A model generated the notes under the pieces. The model was not told the origin of the DNA. It did no database searches and saw nothing but the letters and a program-made list of their open reading frames with translations. From Chloranthus sessilifolius (lineage: Eukaryota > Streptophyta > Magnoliopsida > Chloranthales > Chloranthaceae), in contig CM037596.1 of assembly GCA_021018995.1 (NCBI GenBank), positions 100,733,416-100,797,415 of the forward strand: a stretch of 64,000 bases of DNA. The letters are read 5' to 3'. The position numbers were made by a program, and so were the translations under genes. Position 1 is the stretch's first letter. Each line of letters opens with the position of its first letter. Below are positions 57,690-64,000 of this stretch, piece by piece.

Positions 57690-60600
57690 TGATTAGGCCC
57701 TTTTAGATTTAGGAGCAAGTGTTAACTTGTTGCCTTACTCTGTTTACAAGGAGCTTGAGTTGGGAGAGCTTAAAACCACTGCGATGACCCTTCAGTTAGC
57801 TGATCGGCCTGTAAAGATCTCTCGTGGAATTGTGGAAGATGTCCTCATCAAGGTGGATTCTTTCTACTTTCCTGTAGATTTTATTGTTCTAGACACTGAA
57901 CTGACATCAAATTTGAAGAATAATATCCCAGTGATTCTAGGAAGACCATTCCTAGCAACCTCTAATGTGCTAATCAATTATTGAAATGGGATCATAAATC
58001 TGTCATTTGGGAATATGACAGTGGAACTCAACATTTTTAATATTGCCAAGCGGCTATGGAGGATGATGAACATGTACAAGCATGCATACTCGATGAAATC
58101 GTAGAAGAAATATTTCATGCATTCAAAACTGAAGATCCTTTAGCAGCTTGTCTTGCGCATTTTGGAGAGAATTTTGATGTGGATCAACTGATCCAAGAAG
58201 TGAATCACATGTTGGACTCCACACCACTTCTGGGTGAACTCAAATTGAATTAATCAAGGAAAAGCCGAAAGAGGAGGAGAAAGTGTCCTTAGAACTTAAA
58301 CCTCTTCCGGAAAATCTTAATTATGCCTACCTAGGAGAGAATGAAACTCAACCCGTCATAATCTCGTCAAAATTGGATGCGAATCAGGAAGGCCAACTCA
58401 TGAATGTATTCAAAGAGTACAAAAGTGCCATCGGATGGTCGATAAAAGATATCGAAGGCATTAGTCTGATGGTGTGTATGCACCGGATCCATTTGGAAGA
58501 CAATGTTAAGCCTTCTAGGGAACCACAGCGGAGACTGAACCCTATAATGCAAGACGTGGTCCGAAATAAGGTAATAAAACTTTTAGATGCTGGAATCATA
58601 TACCCCATCTCTGACAGTAAATGGGTCAGCCCCACACAAGTGGTCCCTATGAAGTCGGGAGTCACAGTGGTGAAGAATGAGGACAACGAACTGATTCCTA
58701 TAAAAATTCAAACAGGTTGGACAGTGTGTATTGATTATCGGAAGTTAAATTTGATGACGAGGAAATATCACTTTCAACTTCCGTTTATCGATCAGATGTT
58801 AGAAAGATTGGTCGGGCATGATTACTATTGCTTCCTCAATGGCTATTCTGGTTATAACCAAATAGTCATTGCACCTGAGGATCAAGAGAAAGCCACATTC
58901 ACATGCCCTTTTGATACTTTCTCCTACCGACGAATGTCGTTTGGGCTTTGTAATGCACCAGCTACATTCCAAAGATGTATGCTGAGTATTTTTTCGAATA
59001 TGATTGAACTATTCCTCGAAGTTTTCATAGATGACTTCTCGATCCATGGAAACAGTTTTACTGACTGTTTGAATCATTTGTCGCTAGTGCTTGCACGATA
59101 CCAGGAGAAGAACCTTGTTCTTAACTGAGAAAAATGTCGCTTCATGGTTAAAGATGGCATTGTTTTGGGACATATCATATCGTCCCAGGGTATCAAAGTC
59201 AATAAGGCTAAAGTTGATTTAATTTCCAATCTACCACCACTGAGGACAGTGAAGGAAATCAGATCTTTTCTGGGACACGCCGGTTTTTATCAACATTTTA
59301 TTAAAGATTTTAGCAAGATAGCGTGACCGCTATGCAACTTACTTTCAAAGGATGCCCCATTCCTCTTTGATGATAAATGTTTGCAAGCCTTTGACTCCAT
59401 TAAGGCTGAATTGATAAAAGCTCTGATAATTCAATCTCCAAACTGGGACTTCCCGTTTGAAATCATGTGCGACGCCTCTGATTATGCAATTGGAGCTGTT
59501 CTGGGACAACGAATAGAAAAATTACCGCATGTAATCTACTATGCGAGTCGTACTCTCAACGATGCCCAGTTGAAGTACTCGACCACCGAAAAGAAACTTT
59601 TGGCAGTAGTTTTCGCGTTGGATAAATTTTGATCCTATTTATTAGGATCAAAAGTCGTGAAATTTACAGATCACACTGCTCTGCGTTATCTGTTCGCTAA
59701 GAAAGATGCTAAAGCACGCTTAATCAGATGGATTTTGTTGTTGTAAGAGTTCGATTTGGAGATCAAAGACAAGAAAGGCTCAAAAAATGTGGTGGCAGAT
59801 CACTTGTCACGAATAATTATTGAGAAATCCGACGATCCTGTCTCGATCTTGGAGCACTTCCCGGATGAACAACTGTTCAGAATTGATTGCTCACCTTGGT
59901 ATGCGAATCTTGTCAATTACCTAGTCACCAAGAAATTACCTCACCATTGGTCGAAGAATGAGAAATCTATTTTCTTAGTTCGGGTGAAACACTACTTTTT
60001 CGAAGATCCGTATTTATTCAAATACTGCCCCGATCAAATCATACGAAAGTGTATTCCTGAATCCGAGCAACCACGGATCATCTCGTTCTGTCATGAGTTA
60101 GCTTGTGGAGGTCACTTTAGTTCCAAGAAGACTGCAGCAAAAATCCTCCAAAGTGGTTTTTACTGGCCGACGATCTTTAAAGATTGTCATCAGCATTGCA
60201 AATCTTGTCACAACTGTCAAATGTTGGGCCGAATCTCAAAGCGCAACATGATGCAACTCAATCCAATTTTAGAAGTTGAATTATTTGATGTTTGGGGGAT
60301 CGATTTTATGGGTCCTTTCCCGAATTCATTTGGAAATACGTTCATTCTTGTCGAAGTTGATTATGTCTTGAAATGGGTAGAGGTCGTGGCTTGTACATCG
60401 AATGATCACAAAGTAGTGATCAAATTTCTCAAGGATCAAGTATTTTCACGTTTTGGTATTCCAATGGTGATAATCAGCGATGGTGGAAAGCACTTTTGCA
60501 ATAAAATGTTCACCCAATTAATTAAGAAATATGGTGTCACACACAAAGTTGCCACACCATACCATCCTCAGACAAGTGGCCAAGTTGAAGTCTCTAATCG

Positions 60601-61061
60601 AAAACTTAAGCGGATTTTAGAAAAGACAATCCATCCGAATCAGAAGACGGGTCGCTAAAATAATGACGCCTATATGGGCGATCGATCAAGGCGTTAAAAC
60701 TCCGATTGACATGTCGTCGTATCGGTTGGTTTTTGGTAAAGGTTGCCACCTCCCGGTTGAACTGGAACATCGAGGATTTTGGGCCATTAAGTCATTGAAT
60801 TTCGATCTCCTGAAATCTGGTATCCAAAGGGATTTTCAAATAAATGAATTAGAAGAAATCCGTGCTGATGCATATGACTGTGCTAAATCGTACAAGGACC
60901 GTATGAAACGGGTCATGATCAATCTCTTCTACGTAAATCTTTCATCGTTGGTCACAGGTTCTCCTATACAATTCCCGACTTCATCTATTTCCGGGGAAAC
61001 TAAAAACCTGTTGGAGTGGTCCGTTCAAAATCTCTCGAATACTCCCCAATGGGGCAGTTGA
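57690..61061 (+). CDS. pol: B3 pol region: protease, RT, RNase H, integrase
   Basis: Parts in order: an aspartic protease with active-site [12 protein letters not shown] and later [12 protein letters not shown]; Athila-type RT ([69 protein letters not shown]); RNase H ([39 protein letters not shown]); and integrase, with zinc-binding residues near 60095-60230 and a core from [20 protein letters not shown] to [19 protein letters not shown]. The region is broken in several places. AGCGCTCATTGGGAGGCAAC at 61224-61243 is a sequence known just after Athila pol. Confidence 0.88.
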
Positions 61062-63295
61062 TGTTATCAATCAGAGAAACGGGAATGTTTTTCGAGTTAA
61101 TGGCCAAAGATTAAAATTGTTCCTTGAGGATGCAATTACATTCTCTGACACTCTTTCCTTGGGCGATCCAAATGATCATTCTGACTGAGGAATTCATATG
61201 GTCGAGCTATCGACATTAAACTAGCGCTCATTGGGAGGCAACCCAATTTTGTGTAGGATTTAGGATTTAAGATTTATTTATTTCATATATTTAGTTCTAG
61301 AATATTAGTTTTTTGTTTAGATTAGGTTGTTTTTAATTCCCTAAATAGCATAACCATATTCCCTTCATTAAATTTTTGGTCATGTTCCTATTTGTTGCAC
61401 ATATTCTCTGCACTTGATCTTTGTGTTGAGGTACTTTTCAACAGGTTTGGGGGTGTAATACCTATTTCAATCAATGAGGACATTGTCATCTTTAGGTGTG
61501 AGGGTATGGTTCTTTATTTTGCGTCACTTAATTTTTTTATGAAAAAATAATAATAATAATAATAATAAAGAAAAGAATTCTTTTTTTTTAATTTTGAAGT
61601 CATCATCCACATTATTTTGCGATAGTTTTCAAACTTTAGTTGATGATATATTTGAATTTAATTTTGAGAATATCGATGTCATATTTTGATTACTTGTATC
61701 TAGGATAATGATGCTTAATGTGATATATTATGGGTAATTTTTATATTCATGCTTAGAATTTTTGCACTTATACCAAGCTAAGACTTAGAAATCGATGAAC
61801 TATTTTGAACGTTGAATCTTAGGTTCTTAGTGGAGACTAAACCTGATGAGCTTTAGAGCCAATTTCCGGTCCTTGATGAGTGAATACATGAACTCGGAGT
61901 TTTCTTTGAATACGAATTATTTTGCATGATCTCATACACTTCACTTTGGCTTGTAACTTTCCATGATATTAAATTCATATTATTGTGTTAGAACGTACTG
62001 TATATCTACTCAAGACAAATAGACATAATTTCCATCTTTTAAGGACATGATTGAAGGCCATCTTTGGCTCGTTTGTGCTTAAAATGCCCCACCTCAAATA
62101 AGTTTATCTTTCTAGTACCCCTTTGAGCCTATTGGAAAAATTTACCTTTATACATTCTTTGATAAGCCACGTTAACTTTTAACCCTTCACCATTCTAAAA
62201 ATTCAGCTTTACCCTTCTTATTTCTGAGAAATTAAGAACAAGGGATGAGAGTGAACGAAAAGAGAGTAAGTGGAGAGATACTGAGTTGTGGTGTTTACTG
62301 AGAGTGTATGACAAAAATATAAAAGAACAAAAGGGAGAAAAAGAAAAAGGAAATAGTGAAAAAGATGAGGTGCTTCAAGAAAAGGAAATTCAAAAGAAGA
62401 AAAAAGAGTGAGAAAAGAAAAATATTGAGAAAAAAAATAGTCAGAAATTAGAAAAGAAAAAGAAGAGCAATAAAAATTAAAAAAAAATCAAAAGTTAGTT
62501 TCTTTTCCAATTTCTCAGAAATTTTGAATCCCAACTTCCAATTCTTTCTTACCCTTTCCTGAGCCCCATTATAACCCTACAAAAGACCTTCATGATCTGA
62601 TCTTGCATTGGTAACTGTCTTGTGGAGAGTAAATATGTGATACTTATGACACTTGATATGACATGCTTAGGATATACAAGTATCTTCTTATAAGATTTAT
62701 TATTGTTCATTGATTACATCGTGTTTCATTTATCATGTGAGACTTTTCCTTATTTGCATTGTATTGATCTCTCACATGTATGCGAAAACTTACCCATCAT
62801 CGGTGTATTTATATTTCAAGAGTATACCTAAAGTGAGGATTGAGTCAAAACAACAGATCCGACGATTTCCCGTTTGGACTAGTTCTGAGATGGATGAATT
62901 TTAGTTTGGGTATGCACACACTACACGTTTAGGCATGAATGGATGAGTTATCTAATAATTTGAGCATTAGACTAATTTGAATGGATATTAGTATGATTAG
63001 TATAACATTATTATTTAAAATTGAGAATTCGCATGTTGAATTGATTAATGATTTTGAGTTTTGAAGTTAAAGATATTATAAAAATCATATTTTGAAAACT
63101 CAATTTTGCCGATGGTTTAAAATTTTTTGAAAGTTTGTGGGTAACTTTACTGTAAACCCTCAGGAGACACAATTCCTCCACTAGGGATCACCTATGGGTT
63201 TAAAGGCTTGTTGCACATGCTAAGCGCAATCGTGTTCCCTACGAAAGTGGCATTTATTTTCTTTAGTTTGCTTTGCTCGAGGACTAGCAAAGTGT
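61062..63295 (+). other. B3 3' non-coding region
   Basis: About 2.2 kb with no supported gene. It has (AAT)n near 61546-61567, an A/G-rich stretch at 62215-62490 and a second polypurine-like AGGTTTGGGGGTG at 61443-61455. Confidence 0.7.
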
Positions 63296-63308
63296 AGGTT
63301 TGGGGGTG
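63296..63308 (+). other. B3 polypurine tract
   Basis: AGGTTTGGGGGTG lies directly before the 3' LTR start TGATGAGTAGTG. Confidence 0.85.
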
Positions 63309-64000
63309 TGATGAGTAGTGAAATATGATGATATTTCACCCCTAAATACCTACATTAAGCTATCCGATGAAGGCTATCTGATGAGAATTACTAGATTTGA
63401 AGTGTTTCAGGTAAATATAATCCAAGTGCAGAAAACAGCCCAAGAATCTCGAAAATAATATCAAAACACTACAACTTTGGGTCATTGGGAACTTGGTACT
63501 ACTTGCAGCTCAATTTGGACCTTCAAGACATCCGATTCAGGAACTTTCTAAAACACAAATGTTGTAGAGCTCGTCGTTATCTTTCCAACGCCATAAGAAT
63601 CGCCTCAAGCTGAGTTCGGGACAGAACATTATGGCCAAAATACCGAGGTAGTATCTGATGCAAAGTTTGGCGGGAGTTCACGAAAATTGCTTTTAGACCT
63701 CAATCGATTGAGAATTAAGTCTCACTTGATTGACATGAGAAGACAACTTTTTTCCTACTTAAGAGTCAATAGATTGAGATTTAAGTCTCAATCGATTGAG
63801 GTATTAGGGATAGAGTTTGGTCAACCTTATAAAAAGGAAGCTACGAGTTGTGAAAAGAGAGGATTATTAGTTTAGAAGAGTTTTTATTTTTGAGAGTAGG
63901 TTCTAGAGATAGAGAATTTTTATTTTTCCTTTTTGAGAGCTTTGTTCCTTTAATTTTTCAATATTCATTCCTTCAGTTTATTATTTTTGTTCAGTTGATT
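63309..64000 (+). repeat. B3 3' LTR, cut by window edge
   Basis: The first 692 bp of the LTR. It carries the same CTCAATCGATTGAG cluster (63700-63801) and a TTATAAAAAG box near 63827. Confidence 0.92.

Larger units (their letters stand above)
53327..64000 (+). mobile_element. B3: Athila-type Ty3/gypsy element, runs off right edge
   Basis: A long Athila-group element. Parts in order: 5' LTR (53327-55058), tRNA-Asp primer site (55065-55083), a leader with palindrome repeats, gag (55493-57364), protease (near 57690-57990), RT (58283-59326), RNase H (59380-59830), integrase (60070-61061), a 2.2-kb non-coding stretch, a polypurine tract (63296-63308) and the start of the 3' LTR (63309 on). No envelope-like ORF is seen. 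The two LTRs differ by several percent by eye over the first 360 bp, suggesting an age of a few million years (inference). It is broken, with roughly ten breaks. It is inserted in D after CTGGT. Confidence 0.93.

Noticed and set aside
61062-63295. Envelope-like ORF downstream of B3 pol
   Set aside because: The Athila group sometimes has one, but no open frame with signal or membrane segments is supported here.
1-64000. tRNA, rRNA, telomere or organelle DNA
   Set aside because: No cloverleaf, rRNA core, telomere repeat or plastid/mitochondrial gene was recognised. The tRNA-like matches are retroelement primer sites.

Overview
The window is nuclear DNA of a flowering plant with a repeat-rich genome. 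The evidence is plant-type Ty3/gypsy retroelements of the Tekay and Athila groups, a plant Mutator-like transposon (MULE) with an ULP1/plant-mobile-domain gene, a plant hAT transposase and a CC-NBS-LRR resistance gene. No species can be named from sequence alone. I see no intact host gene; the one host gene is a broken resistance gene.

Layout, left to right. 1-11752: a minus-strand Tekay-type element (A1) running off the left edge, with an extra ORF beyond pol. A 1.8 kb Athila-type solo LTR (B1) sits in its LTR. A1 itself sits inside an older plus-strand Tekay-type element (C, 11753-18390), which also carries a second Athila-type solo LTR (B2). 18391-20584: spacer with a MITE-like inverted repeat. 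20585-31614: an 11 kb MULE of the Kaonashi (ULP1-bearing) kind with matching inverted ends, a degraded transposase on +, an ULP1/plant-mobile-domain gene on -, and a solo LTR (F) inserted into its right inverted repeat. 31866-37174: a CC-NBS-LRR pseudogene split by a 3.4 kb solo LTR (E). 38031-40507: solo LTR A2. 40548-44545: AT-rich tandem array interrupted by solo LTR A3. 44550-48275: decayed hAT transposon. 49977-53326: minus-strand retroelement derivative D. It is interrupted by a long Athila-type element B3 (53327 to beyond 64000), which has both LTRs, PBS, gag, pol and PPT.

The most unusual signal is a shared design in otherwise unrelated elements. Each carries clustered short palindromes, most with a CG step, at a fixed place in its LTR or in the non-coding parts of the transposon. 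The word differs between families and even between copies of one family: TCGATTAATCGA in A; TCGATGCATCGA, GGTCGATCGATCGACC and CTCAATCGATTGAG in B1, B2 and B3; CTCGCTCGAGCGAG in C; a TCGA-centred AATTCGA/TCGAATT pair in D; a GGTCGAT/ATCGACC pair in E; AGTCGATATCGACT in the MULE. In B1, B2, B3, E and the A1 accessory ORF the cluster lies about 10-40 bp upstream of a TATA box. In the MULE, 22-bp-period arrays fill nearly every sizeable non-coding gap, including three introns. I read these as fast-turnover promoter or silencing sites, but that is inference.
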